Shown piece after piece: positions 8,488 to 17,165 of a stretch of DNA of 64,000 bases (its first letter is position 1; each line of letters opens with the position of its first letter). This DNA comes from JAOARY01 sp045345765 (GTDB lineage: Bacteria; Bacillota; Clostridia; Peptostreptococcales; Peptostreptococcaceae), in assembly GCA_045345765.1 (NCBI GenBank), contig CP148265.1:868001-932000 (forward strand), given 5' to 3'. The notes below the pieces were generated by a model, which was given only the letters and a program-made list of their open reading frames with translations, was not told the DNA's origin and ran no database searches. A program made the position numbers and the translations under genes.

Positions 8488-9381
8488 TTAGCCTCCTATT
8501 TTAACTTCTTTATTAAAAACTTCTAATTTAGACTTTATCAAATTTAATTTATTTGTATCTGGTGCTTCAAAATTTCTTTTGTTCATATTTAGTTTTTCAT
8601 ATTTATCTTGACCCATCTTATGATAAGGTAAAATATTTATTTTATTAAAATTAATAGTCTTTAAAAATTCTATTAATTTATTGATGTTTTTATCATCATC
8701 ATTTATATCTTTTATAAGTGGCAGTCTTATATTTATATTTGCTTTTAATGATGATAATTTTTTTAGATTATTTAATATAAGTTCATTTGGTACATTTGTT
8801 ATTTCTTTATGGATTTTGCTATCCATATGTTTGATATCAAAAAGATAAGTATCACAATAATCTAAAGTCTTTTGTAGTTTGCAAAAATCAACAAATCCAC
8901 AAGTATCTATAGCTGTATTTATATTTTTTTCTTTGCATTTTCTTAATATCTCTAACAAAAATTCATCCTGCATAAGTGCTTCTCCACCAGAAAAAGTAAC
9001 GCCCCCACCAGACTGTTCATAAAACACTTCATCTTTTAATATCTCTTTTAATAATTCATCTACAGTATAATCCTTCCCCTTTTTATAAAGAGCCTCAAAA
9101 TAACAATTTTCTACACAAGAAAAACAAGATTTGCATTTTGATTTATCTATAATTATCCTCCCATCCTGTAATTTAAGTGCATTACTTTCACACACGCCAA
9201 GACAACGTTTACAAGATGTGCAATTGTTCTTTTGATACATCAAATCGTCCTTATAATTTATACTTTCAGGATTATGACACCACAAACATTTTAATGGACA
9301 TCCTTTAAAAAATACAGTCGTTCTAATCCCAGAACCATCATGTAAGGAATAATGTTGTATATTAATTATTTTTCCTTTCAT
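8488..9381 (-). CDS. hypE: Glycyl radical enzyme activase (HypD-activating enzyme)
   Basis: Radical SAM protein that installs the glycyl radical on HypD. The SAM cluster motif CPLKCLWC is near residue 29. It is followed by two ferredoxin-like 4Fe-4S motifs (CTSCKRCLGVC near 54 and CKSCFSCVENC near 83) and the GGxxxSGGE segment (GGVTFSGGEALMQ) that binds SAM. Length (297 aa) and the inserted clusters fit PflA-like activases of the HypD/CutD type. Good SD AAGGTGG before ATG. It is co-transcribed with hypD, separated by one base. Confidence 0.92.
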   Translation of the reverse strand: MKGKIINIQHYSLHDGSGIRTTVFFKGCPLKCLWCHNPESINYKDDLMYQKNNCTSCKRCLGVCESNALKLQDGRIIIDKSKCKSCFSCVENCYFEALYKKGKDYTVDELLKEILKDEVFYEQSGGGVTFSGGEALMQDEFLLEILRKCKEKNINTAIDTCGFVDFCKLQKTLDYCDTYLFDIKHMDSKIHKEITNVPNELILNNLKKLSSLKANINIRLPLIKDINDDDKNINKLIEFLKTINFNKINILPYHKMGQDKYEKLNMNKRNFEAPDTNKLNLIKSKLEVFNKEVKIGG

Positions 9382-9458
9382 ATAAGACCACCTTTTTTCT
9401 TATCTATAATATTTAGCTTTGTTTTTAAGTATTACTTAAATTATCATCCAAAAATTTT

Positions 9459-10025
9459 TTATTTGTCGATTTTATTCGGCACAGAAATCGCTATAAATTT
9501 AACATTATTATTCGTATAATTAGCCCAATTATGAGGTTGTTTTGATTTGTAATGAGCACTATCCCCTGGGTTTAATATATGTTCTTCTAAATCAAGTAAT
9601 AATGTTAATCTACCTTCTAATACATATATAAATTCTTCTCCCTCATGTTCATAACTTTTTACATGTTCAGCGCAGTCCATAGGAGTTATTTCAATTAATC
9701 TTGGTAATATATCTTTTCCTTTTAAATCATTACTTAGATTATGATTTATAAAATTATTATTGATTATATTGTAATCTTCTCTTTGATATGACCTTTTTAT
9801 AACTTTATCTTTAATATCTTTATTTTCCTTTGTAAAAAAATAAGAAATTTCTTTATCAAATACTTTCGCTATAGTTTCTAATGTATCTATTGCAATAGTT
9901 GTAAGTCCTCTTTCTAATTGAGATAAAAAACTTATTGAAAGATTTGCCTTAAGACTCAAATCTTTTAAAGTCATCTCATTTAAAGTTCTTAAATCTTTAA
10001 TTTTTTTTCCAATATCGCTTATCAT
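9459..10025 (-). CDS. XRE-family transcriptional regulator with cupin sensor domain
   Basis: N-terminal helix-turn-helix (residues ~8-62, with LSLKANLSISFLSQLERG as the recognition region) fused to a C-terminal cupin (residues ~115-185, motifs HEGEEFIYVLEG and LNPGDSAHYKS). This is a common layout of metabolic regulators that sense a small ligand, such as PuuR/SinR-cupin proteins. It is first in the minus-strand cluster, 77 nt before hypE, so it probably controls hypE-hypD-proC in response to hydroxyproline or a related metabolite. That ligand is inference from context. Confidence 0.85.
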   Translation of the reverse strand: MISDIGKKIKDLRTLNEMTLKDLSLKANLSISFLSQLERGLTTIAIDTLETIAKVFDKEISYFFTKENKDIKDKVIKRSYQREDYNIINNNFINHNLSNDLKGKDILPRLIEITPMDCAEHVKSYEHEGEEFIYVLEGRLTLLLDLEEHILNPGDSAHYKSKQPHNWANYTNNNVKFIAISVPNKIDK

Positions 10026-10057
10026 TTTGTTCTTCCTTCCAAATATTTATTAATTTA

Positions 10058-10087
10058 ATTATATTATATTTGTTTTAAAATTGTCAA
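10058..10087 (-). promoter_or_regulatory. Sigma-A-type promoter of the hyp regulator gene
   Basis: On the minus strand, a perfect TTGACA (10087-10082) and TATAAT (10063-10058) are separated by 18 nt. They lie just upstream of the SD GGAAGGAAG and the ATG at 10025. Confidence 0.7.
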
Positions 10088-10237
10088 ACTCATTTTCACT
10101 ATTACTAAAATACATATTATATTATATGATTTTATTCTGTTATTTTTTTCAAAATCATTATAATAAAATGATTATTCCCTTTTCTTTTTTGCCCTTATTT
10201 TTATATAACAAACAGATATTTATTTTTTATAATAAAA

Positions 10238-10322
10238 AAAGCTATTACATAAGATTATATAGAATAATATATTATACATTTAATTTGCTAATATATTATT
10301 AATACTCTCATGCAATAGCTAT
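10238..10322 (-). terminator. Long hairpin terminator after the HD-domain gene
   Basis: AGCTATTACATAAGA (10240-10254) pairs with TCTCATGCAATAGCT (10306-10320), and AT-rich sequence fills the loop. The minus strand reads into a T-run. The 320-nt gene-free stretch 10026-10347 otherwise holds only the hyp promoter. The 73-codon open frame in it has no SD and looks like AT noise. Confidence 0.6.
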
Positions 10323-10347
10323 TTAATTCGATTGTAAGTAGGTATCT

Positions 10348-10893
10348 TTATTCTTCTATTCCATATGAATTTATTATATCAATAAATTCATCTTCAACTT
10401 CCTTCATATTTCTAAAAGATAAATCATAATTCTTAACTAATTTTAAATCATTTAATTTAGGAACTCCTAAAAGATTTATCATTTCATAATTTAACATAGC
10501 ATCGTCAATTTCTTTAACCAAAGCTTCTTCTTCCTTAGTTAAATCAGCTACACCATAATGTTCATATATGAAATTTTGTAATACTTCTTCAGCTTCTAAA
10601 TATTTATCCAACATAGCCTTAACAGGTCTTGTTATATCAGATAAATATGCTTCTGAAGCATCGTGTAATAAACAAGCTAATTGCACTTTTTTAGATAAAT
10701 TCCTATTTTTAGCTTCATAATAACAATATAAACTATGTTGCGCTACACTATAAAAATATTTAAAATGACCATTTGCTCTACACATCAAAGATAAAGCATG
10801 AGCAATATCTCTAATCTTAATTTCTTCTTTTTTGGGATCTAATGGCCAAAACTCAACTCCACTATAAGTGTTTATAGATTTTCCTTTTCTCAT
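10348..10893 (-). CDS. HD-domain phosphohydrolase (YfbR/nucleotidase-like)
   Basis: 181-aa metal-dependent HD hydrolase. His in VAQHSLYC (about residue 53), HD in CLLHDASEAYLSDI (about 77) and Asp in KEIDDAML give the H...HD...D metal set. The HDASEAYLxDIxRPVK stretch is typical of YfbR-like 5'-nucleotidases and related phosphohydrolases. The substrate cannot be assigned. It is the third gene of a minus-strand group with the RtcB-like and CatB-like genes; the gap of about 50 nt is filled with a short tandem repeat. Confidence 0.82.
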   Translation of the reverse strand: MRKGKSINTYSGVEFWPLDPKKEEIKIRDIAHALSLMCRANGHFKYFYSVAQHSLYCYYEAKNRNLSKKVQLACLLHDASEAYLSDITRPVKAMLDKYLEAEEVLQNFIYEHYGVADLTKEEEALVKEIDDAMLNYEMINLLGVPKLNDLKLVKNYDLSFRNMKEVEDEFIDIINSYGIEE

Positions 10894-10912
10894 AACAACA
10901 GTCCTTTTTTAA

Positions 10913-10960
10913 TTATAATTTGTTTTCTTTATAATTTATTTTTCTTATAATTTATTTTCT
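10913..10960. repeat. Three tandem 16-17 bp units at the end of the acetyltransferase gene
   Basis: The unit TTATAATTTATTTTCT occurs three times. The copy nearest the gene encodes its last residues and stop (ENKL, TAA); the other two repeat the ENKL-stop sequence outside the gene. This looks like slipped-strand amplification of the 3' end. Confidence 0.7.
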
Positions 10961-11568
10961 TTAAATCGTTCATATAAAGACTCTATATCATCAGAACAAA
11001 AATACTTTGCACTCTTTTTTATAATATTTATATCCCAATCCCACCACTTCATATCAAGTAGCATATTTATTTTATCATCATCAAATCTTTGTTTTATCTT
11101 TCTAGCAGGATTACCCGCTACTACAAAGTAAGGCTTAACATCTTTAGTTACAACAGCTCTAGCTGCAATTACTGCTCCATCACCTATTTTTACACCAGCC
11201 ATTATAATTGCGTCAGTTCCAATCCACACATCATTACCAACTACTGTGTCACCCTTGCATTTATGTCCATCTATTGAACCTTCAAACTCGCTATAAAAAA
11301 ACGGATATGCACTTATCCAATCATGTCTATGACCTTGATTCCCAGCCATCATAAATGCAACACCTGAAGCAATAGAACAAAATTTTCCTATCTTTAACTT
11401 ATCTACATCATCTCTATTTTCGTCCAAATATCTAACACAATGTTCTTCAAAATGTCTCCCATGATAAAATCCTGAATAATAGCTATATTCACCGACTTCT
11501 ATATTTTTATTAGTAATATGATCCTTAATCATATAAGTATCTTTCCAACTACCAAAGATATTGTCCAT
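10945..11568 (-). CDS. CatB/Vat-type hexapeptide acetyltransferase
   Basis: Left-handed beta-helix acyltransferase of the xenobiotic acetyltransferase family (type B chloramphenicol and streptogramin acetyltransferases). Seen: the NQGHRHDWISAYPF motif with catalytic-type His, hexapeptide repeats (VVGNDVWIGTDAIIMAGVKI, then GDGAVIAARAVVTKDV) and the end motif VVAGNPARKIKQRF. The frame opens at GTG 11589, but GAGGTG lies 6 nt before ATG 11568, giving 207 aa. Transferase activity is likely; that it confers antibiotic resistance is only a possibility. It follows the RtcB-like gene by ~31 nt. Confidence 0.85.
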   Translation of the reverse strand: MDNIFGSWKDTYMIKDHITNKNIEVGEYSYYSGFYHGRHFEEHCVRYLDENRDDVDKLKIGKFCSIASGVAFMMAGNQGHRHDWISAYPFFYSEFEGSIDGHKCKGDTVVGNDVWIGTDAIIMAGVKIGDGAVIAARAVVTKDVKPYFVVAGNPARKIKQRFDDDKINMLLDMKWWDWDINIIKKSAKYFCSDDIESLYERFKENKL

Positions 11569-11599
11569 ATTATTCACCTCATATGTCACTATTTTAATA

Positions 11600-12691
11600 T
11601 TAATTCTTAAAAGTTAATACAGGCTCTAAAACAGCAATAACTTCAATCATATCAAATGCAATCATATCTTCTATAACTACTTTGATGCTTTTATATGCCT
11701 CTTTGGCTTCTTCATAATAAAGATTTTTGTCCCTACATATAAGATTTTCATTGAAATTAAGCTCTCTTAAATCCTTTCTTCTATATATATTTTCTAATCT
11801 ATCTTTACAAGAAGTTCTTGACCATCTTCTTCCCGCTCCATGAGCTATTGATCTATTAAATTCCAAATTAATATCTTCTTTGGCTCTTACTATATAAGAA
11901 GAAGAACCTCTTGACCCAGCGATTATAAGGAGTTTATCATCAGAAGAATTAGCTCCTTTTCTATGAATAAAATAATTATTAGAATCAATATTTAATCTTT
12001 CTATAAAATTATGATTTATATCTATTAACTTTTGATATCTATCTAAATTCAAAACATCAAATAATTTTCTTCTTATCTCTTCTCTATTTAATTTAGCATA
12101 CAAAATAGCATTATCATGATAAGTCATATATTCTTTATACAAATCACTAGAAAAATCAAACCCTTCATAATAAAGCTTTTTATATTTTAATCCATCTATA
12201 TAATTATTTAAATAATCCCTAGAACCACTATGAACTAGAAAATACATAGAATTTTTATCTATTTTATATCTCTTAGACAAATCATTTGATACTATTTCTT
12301 TAATCTGCAAAAATTCAGCAAAATGATTGCCCGAGCCTATCGTTCCAAATTTATTTAAATGCTTTAATGATTTAATTTCATCATCTATTTTTGTTTCTAA
12401 ATTTCTTAAATTCTCTATTTTAGAAAGTTTTTTTATTACTTTTTTTAATTTAAATTTTTTCTTATCTATAAAAGTATTATATAAACTCATTCCACAACCA
12501 ATATCATTACCTACAAAAGACGGATAAATCTTATCCTTCGTTAAATAAGCTACTCCAACAGGCATTTTACCCTGATGAATATCTGGTAGTGCAACGATTT
12601 TTTTTACACCTTCTAATTTAGATAAATTACTCAACTGATCAATAACATTCGTTTCAATCCACGATTTTTTACTCTTTATAACCTTTATCAT
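11600..12691 (-). CDS. rtcB: RtcB-family RNA ligase (short form)
   Basis: GTP-dependent RNA ligase family joining 2',3'-cyclic phosphate or 3'-phosphate ends to 5'-OH ends. Seen: LPDIHQGKMPVGVAYLT, the metal-site Cys in VGNDIGCGMSLY, FGTIGSGNHFAEF, HRKGANSS, GSRGSSSYIV, and the guanylylated-His motif SIAHGAGRRWSR. At 363 aa it is shorter than canonical RtcB (~400-480 aa) and resembles the release-factor-H-associated type, but no prfH is adjacent. ATG 12691 is preferred to 12694 because AGGAG is too close to the latter. It leads an operon with CatB-like and HD-domain genes, a combination suggesting stress or RNA-damage response. Confidence 0.88.
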   Translation of the reverse strand: MIKVIKSKKSWIETNVIDQLSNLSKLEGVKKIVALPDIHQGKMPVGVAYLTKDKIYPSFVGNDIGCGMSLYNTFIDKKKFKLKKVIKKLSKIENLRNLETKIDDEIKSLKHLNKFGTIGSGNHFAEFLQIKEIVSNDLSKRYKIDKNSMYFLVHSGSRDYLNNYIDGLKYKKLYYEGFDFSSDLYKEYMTYHDNAILYAKLNREEIRRKLFDVLNLDRYQKLIDINHNFIERLNIDSNNYFIHRKGANSSDDKLLIIAGSRGSSSYIVRAKEDINLEFNRSIAHGAGRRWSRTSCKDRLENIYRRKDLRELNFNENLICRDKNLYYEEAKEAYKSIKVVIEDMIAFDMIEVIAVLEPVLTFKN

Positions 12692-13089
12692 CATATTCTC
12701 CTTTTTTTAATATAAGAGAATACATAGTTTTCCCTTATATCAGATAGTTTTTAGTCCTTTTTTTTCATTTTCCTGCATCATAATAACCACATCCTTTTAT
12801 TATTTAGTGTATAACAATACACTTATTTATTTTATTAATCTAAAGGCTTCATTCACCGCTAAAAAATATTTTAATAAATTATATTCATCCAAAAGCTTAA
12901 AATATAATTTATTAATTTAACAGCCTCCACTTATAACTTAATGCTTTTTTTGGATTTTTTCAATTGTTTCAAAAGAAAAGAAATATAATTGTAATAATAA
13001 TGAAATCTAATACAACATACGTTATGTTATTATTTTAATAACATGATATTTAAATATTTTAAAATTTTTTATTTTTATGGGGGTTTAAT
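12692..13089. other. Gene-free AT-rich stretch with two inverted repeats
   Basis: No credible gene. 12872-12885 (TAATAAATTATATT) pairs perfectly with 12901-12914 and is bracketed by AGGCT (12844-12848) and AGCCT (12922-12926), giving a hairpin element reminiscent of the 1974 and 38857 copies. 13024-13044 is a perfect 9-bp inverted repeat (ATGTTATTA-TTT-TAATAACAT) 45 nt before the GNAT start, a possible operator. The SD of the GNAT gene is GGGGG. Confidence 0.5.
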
Positions 13090-13953
13090 ATGGAATTTGT
13101 AAAAAATTATAAAGATGATAAAAATTTAAGGCAAAGCTTTAATGCTTTATCTTTAGATACCTTTGGTATTGATTTTGAACCTTGGTATAACGCTGGATTT
13201 TGGAATGAGAATTATATAAATTATTCCTTTAAGGAAGGTCAAGATATTATATCTAATGTATCTATAAATAAAATGGATTTATTAATTGATGGAAATCAAA
13301 AAAGGGCAATTCAAATAGGTACAGTTATGACCTTAGAAGAACAGCGAAATAAAGGACTTGCTTATAAATTATTAAATAAAGTTATAAATGATTTTGAAGA
13401 TGAATATGATTTTCTTTATATGTTCGCAAATGATTCTGCTCTTAGCTTGTATCTAAATTGTGGCTTCAAACCAATATATGAAAAATCTTTTTCTATGGAT
13501 TTTAAATTAAATAATGATATCAAACTAAAGAAATTGGATATGGATAATAATAAGGATAGAGATTTGATTATTGATTTTGCCAAGAATAATGTATTTAAAA
13601 GTGATGTTTTTTCAGTAAAAAATAATCATCATCTTATAATGTTTTATTCATTGTTCTTATTTAGAGATAATATTTATTATATAAAAGATCTTGATGTTAT
13701 TGTTTATTACAATATTATTGATGATAAATTAAAACTTATTGATGTTCTTTCAAAGAAAAAAGTTGATTTGATGGATGTAATTAATTCTTTGTCTTGCAAA
13801 AATATAAATAAGATTGAATTTATGTTCACACCAAATTTGGACTTAAATATCTTAAATATAGAAAAATTAAAAATAGAAGATTCAACACTTTTAATTAGAC
13901 CATTAAATAATCTTACAACTAATTTTAGATTTCCAGCAATGTCTCAAGCATAA
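13090..13953 (+). CDS. GNAT-family N-acetyltransferase, two-domain type
   Basis: 287 aa. The acetyl-CoA-binding part is residues ~75-135 (IQIGTVMTLEEQRNKGLAYK with the QxxGxA-type P-loop, then SLYLNCGFKPIYE). The C-terminal half is another mixed alpha/beta region, as in Eis-like or YjcF-like predicted acetyltransferases of Firmicutes. Strong G-rich SD. The substrate is unknown. It is followed by a small membrane-protein gene 46 nt downstream, probably co-transcribed, ending at the 14327 terminator. Confidence 0.8.
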   Translation: MEFVKNYKDDKNLRQSFNALSLDTFGIDFEPWYNAGFWNENYINYSFKEGQDIISNVSINKMDLLIDGNQKRAIQIGTVMTLEEQRNKGLAYKLLNKVINDFEDEYDFLYMFANDSALSLYLNCGFKPIYEKSFSMDFKLNNDIKLKKLDMDNNKDRDLIIDFAKNNVFKSDVFSVKNNHHLIMFYSLFLFRDNIYYIKDLDVIVYYNIIDDKLKLIDVLSKKKVDLMDVINSLSCKNINKIEFMFTPNLDLNILNIEKLKIEDSTLLIRPLNNLTTNFRFPAMSQA

Positions 13954-13999
13954 TCAATAAATCAATCATAAATTTATTATTTAATTTAGGAGTTTTGAT

Positions 14000-14323
14000 A
14001 TGAATAATTTAAAAATTAAAAAATGGTATTTTTTTAGATTGATATTTTTAGATATAATTATTCTAATTTTATTTTTATCTATGATTCTTTTAAAAAAAGA
14101 ACTTGGAACTGTATCTAAAAATCTTATGCTACTTAGTTTTTCAGGTTTGTTATTTCTTTTAATTTTAAATCATATTAAATATATTTACGAATTTATGATA
14201 AAGTCACATAAAAAAAAATTAGAAATAATTAATATTATTTTTAATATCTTATCATCTGTAAATATCTTATTTTTCGGTTATTTTATTTTATTATTTGATT
14301 TTGTAGCATTATTCATGACCTAA
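14000..14323 (+). CDS. Small integral membrane protein, 107 aa (hypothetical)
   Basis: Three or four predicted membrane helices (residues ~12-33, ~41-62, and a long one or two at ~74-106) with Lys-rich loops. SD TTAGGAG is 8 nt before the ATG. No family recognised. It probably shares a transcript with the upstream GNAT gene and ends at a strong hairpin. Confidence 0.6.
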   Translation: MNNLKIKKWYFFRLIFLDIIILILFLSMILLKKELGTVSKNLMLLSFSGLLFLLILNHIKYIYEFMIKSHKKKLEIINIIFNILSSVNILFFGYFILLFDFVALFMT

Positions 14324-14326
14324 ATA

Positions 14327-14379
14327 AAAAGACTTTGGATTAATATATCTTATTTAGATTTTTTAATCCAAAGCTCTTT
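14327..14379. terminator. Bidirectional hairpin terminator
   Basis: AAAGACTTTGGATTAA pairs with TTAATCCAAAGCTCTTT, flanked by A- and T-runs. It lies between the convergent small membrane-protein gene and the anti-sigma gene. Confidence 0.75.
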
Positions 14380-14455
14380 ATTTTATTTATCAAAATCTCT
14401 TATTTATTATAATCGCTAAAATTCTTAATGTGAAAGTTTCATCTACATAATCAAA

Positions 14456-15763
14456 CTAGGGCTGTAGTGGTATTATTACTTCATTTTCCGTACGAAAAAC
14501 AAAATCATCAAATCTTATATTAATTTTATTAGCATCAGTTTTTATATCAGAAATCACCTTTTTAATCACAGTATCTTTTGTTGAATTATTTTGCTCTATA
14601 GAATCTGAAAATAACATTTTAACGCCTTCACGTTCATGTTTTATTAACTTATCGAAATTAACATCTAAACAAACATCTTGCAAGCTTAATTTATCTGTTC
14701 CAATCAAGTTCTTATCTATCATTAGCTCTAATTCTTGGGATTCTTGTTCATCTGTTGAAATATATTTTTTATCCTCTGTTTTAAATTTAAAGGCTTTTGA
14801 CTGTTTGCTCCATTTCATCTCATTAATTTTTAAACTATATTCACCAAAACCTACATTTATAGGAGTTTTATTATCTTTACTTATAGTCACTTTTGACTCT
14901 ATTGAATCATCTTCAACTAAAATATATGGAATAACTAATTTAATATTATGTTCTAGCTTTCTATCAAAATAAAGTATATTTTCAAAATTGTTGCTTGATG
15001 AATAATATTTCTTTCCATTGCTCTCTAATAAGTATATATCTTTCATAGGAAACGAAACACTTTGATCTTCGCTATTCGATTTGGTTAATAAATTAATCTG
15101 CAATTTGTCATTCACATAATTAGTTATAACAGCTATATCTAAATTTATATTCTCTATAGAAATATAATTACGTTCTTCAACCAAAACTTCTGGTAACTCA
15201 CTCATAATTACTGGTAATTTATAATTATCATATACTATATCAAACTCATTTGAAAATTTATCAAAATCATAAGTAAATCTACCACTCCATTCTAAAGTAT
15301 CTAAATCCCTTATTACATCCATGGAATTAGACACTATCATTTTACCATCCTTATCTATAGCTTTGATTTTTTCGTATTCTGGTAAATTACTTTCTATATT
15401 TAGTATTACACTATTATTTTTGCTGTATGCACAATTAATCTTTATATATTCTTTTTCATCGATTTGTAGTTTTACTGAACCTAAAAGACCATATTGTTTA
15501 TGATTTGTATCCTCTACCAAAATATTAATCCCAGGTACATACCTTAAAATATTTTGAGTTGCATAACCTATTTGTTCACTAAAAAATATAAATGTCATAA
15601 AAAACATAGGTAAAATTATTATCGCTGCATATTTAAAATTATAAATTCTATTTTTTGTACTTTTTCTTAATATATTTTTTCTTATTTCATCTGTCATTTT
15701 TATATCCTTCATATTTTCATCTACATACTCTTTAAATTCCTCAATATTATTCAAACAAAACAC
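14456..15763 (-). CDS. DUF4179-type anti-sigma factor
   Basis: 435 aa. A short cytoplasmic N-terminus (~45 residues) is followed by one membrane helix (YAAIIILPMFFMTFIFF, residues ~45-62) and a large extracellular beta-rich domain. The segment just after the helix (FSEQIGYATQNILRYVPGIN) is characteristic of DUF4179 anti-sigma factors. The gene overlaps the ECF sigma gene by 17 nt, implying translational coupling and a sigma/anti-sigma partnership. The signal sensed by the outer domain is unknown. Confidence 0.82.
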   Translation of the reverse strand: MFCLNNIEEFKEYVDENMKDIKMTDEIRKNILRKSTKNRIYNFKYAAIIILPMFFMTFIFFSEQIGYATQNILRYVPGINILVEDTNHKQYGLLGSVKLQIDEKEYIKINCAYSKNNSVILNIESNLPEYEKIKAIDKDGKMIVSNSMDVIRDLDTLEWSGRFTYDFDKFSNEFDIVYDNYKLPVIMSELPEVLVEERNYISIENINLDIAVITNYVNDKLQINLLTKSNSEDQSVSFPMKDIYLLESNGKKYYSSSNNFENILYFDRKLEHNIKLVIPYILVEDDSIESKVTISKDNKTPINVGFGEYSLKINEMKWSKQSKAFKFKTEDKKYISTDEQESQELELMIDKNLIGTDKLSLQDVCLDVNFDKLIKHEREGVKMLFSDSIEQNNSTKDTVIKKVISDIKTDANKINIRFDDFVFRTENEVIIPLQP

Positions 15764-16259
15764 CTCCTATATCTCTTTTTAGTTTTTTTCTAGCTCTAAA
15801 CAATCTAGTAGATACATTAACCTCTGTAATTTCTAATATTTGGGCTATTTCTTTTATTGTGCATTGTTGATAGTAATACATCAAAATTACATCCTTATAC
15901 TTTGGTTTTAACTTCATTACACAGTTAAATAAATCACTTTTATTAATTTCCTCAAAGACGTCTTCATTAGAAATATTTTTATTTATTATCTTTTCACTAC
16001 TCAATGTAATCCTTTTAAACCAAGAACTTCGAAGATAATTTTTGCATGTATTTATACATATTCTAGTAATCCATGTCTTAATTGATGAGTTTCCTTTGAA
16101 TTTGTAAAAATTCTTGTATACTTTTAAAAATATTTCTTGGCATGCATCTTCCGATAATTGATAGTCTTTTAGATACAAATAGCATAATCTTAAGATTTCT
16201 GTACCATACTCCATTATTAAATCATTAAATTCTTCTTCACTAAGTACCTCTGTATTCAC
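15747..16259 (-). CDS. ECF-type RNA polymerase sigma factor
   Basis: 170-aa group 4 sigma factor. Region 2 (residues ~20-85) contains CYLYLKDYQLSEDACQEIFL and SSIKTWITRICINTCKNYL. Region 4 (~110-165) contains LKPKYKDVILMYYYQQCTIK and the HTH EIAQILEITEVNVSTRLFRA. It is encoded directly upstream of, and overlapping, a membrane anti-sigma factor. Such pairs usually respond to envelope stress and are autoregulated. Confidence 0.9.
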   Translation of the reverse strand: MNTEVLSEEEFNDLIMEYGTEILRLCYLYLKDYQLSEDACQEIFLKVYKNFYKFKGNSSIKTWITRICINTCKNYLRSSWFKRITLSSEKIINKNISNEDVFEEINKSDLFNCVMKLKPKYKDVILMYYYQQCTIKEIAQILEITEVNVSTRLFRARKKLKRDIGGVLFE

Positions 16260-16365
16260 CTTATCCCCTCCTTTTACTCATTATTTTTTATCTTCTTACA
16301 TTTATTAGACACTTCTTAATAATAAAATATTACATCTTATTATTTATTTTTGTATTATTCAAATA

Positions 16366-16420
16366 AAAAAAACTTTGTATTAAGAAATCTTATTGATATT
16401 TCTTAATACAAAGTTTTTTT
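16366..16420. terminator. Perfect 23-bp bidirectional terminator
   Basis: 16366-16388 and 16398-16420 are exact complements around a 9-nt loop, with A7 and T7 at the ends. It ends the 16428 transcript on the minus strand. Confidence 0.85.
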
Positions 16421-16427
16421 TAATTTA

Positions 16428-17045
16428 TTAAAACCCATTATTTATTATAATTTCTTGTAAATAAGTTACAGCATCATTATGTACTTTTGATACCAGTTCA
16501 TCCCTTTGTTTTTTCTTTTCCTCGTTACTTTGTATTTCTTTTTTTATTTCTTCCTTTGATACATCAAAAGTAAATATAGATATAGACATTCCATTTGTTG
16601 TAAGACTTGTTGTATAAATTATTGGTATATTAAACTCTTTATCCAACTCATATATATCATAATTTAAATTATCTAATTCTGACATACTTAAGTATTCTTT
16701 TTCCTTTATCCACGGATGATAATTAAATGCAATTCTTGTTAATATATCTTTATTTTCATCTTGTATATATATTTGTTTTTTCTTTTCTTTGGCTGGATCA
16801 TTTTTAAAATGTTGTCCTATTGAATTTGACCATTTATCTCTTAACTCACCAAAATAAGCTACTATAAGAATATTATCTTCATTTGATACAACCGTATAAT
16901 CTTCTTTTATTGATTTTGACATCAGCTTATATCTTTCTCTAAATTCCTCATAACTAAGTTCTTTCTTTTGCAAATTAGCAAATATCAAAGTAATTGCAAT
17001 TGTAATTATTAAAATAATAAAAAAATATTTTTTTGATATATACAT
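16428..17045 (-). CDS. Membrane-anchored extracytoplasmic protein, 205 aa (hypothetical)
   Basis: One N-terminal membrane anchor (YFFIILIITIAITLIFANLQ, residues ~7-26) and a hydrophilic outer domain ending in a Lys/Glu-rich helix. No lipobox and no recognised family. It follows the small ORF at 17073 and precedes the sigma gene, separated from it by a strong terminator. Confidence 0.65.
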   Translation of the reverse strand: MYISKKYFFIILIITIAITLIFANLQKKELSYEEFRERYKLMSKSIKEDYTVVSNEDNILIVAYFGELRDKWSNSIGQHFKNDPAKEKKKQIYIQDENKDILTRIAFNYHPWIKEKEYLSMSELDNLNYDIYELDKEFNIPIIYTTSLTTNGMSISIFTFDVSKEEIKKEIQSNEEKKKQRDELVSKVHNDAVTYLQEIIINNGF

Positions 17046-17072
17046 CTTCTCACTTCCAGTCTTTAGTATTAA

Positions 17073-17165
17073 TTATTTAAGCAAGTAATTTACAATCACA
17101 TAAATAACACAACCAAAGAAAATTCCTGAAAAAAATTGTTTTTTATTAATTCTTGATTTAATCAT
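17073..17165 (-). CDS. Small membrane peptide, 30 aa (hypothetical)
   Basis: ORF beginning MIKSRINKKQFFSGIFFGCV, with a basic start and a single hydrophobic segment (residues ~11-28). GGGGTGA lies 5 nt before the ATG and the stop is 27 nt before the next gene's start. It is the only gene candidate in the 330-nt stretch 17046-17375. Small size keeps confidence low. Confidence 0.42.
   Translation of the reverse strand: MIKSRINKKQFFSGIFFGCVIYVIVNYLLK

Noticed and set aside
10081..10302. 73-codon plus-strand open frame between the hyp regulator and HD genes
   Set aside because: No ribosome binding site, Phe/Ile/Tyr-dominated composition expected of AT-rich noise, and it overlaps the hyp promoter and a terminator.
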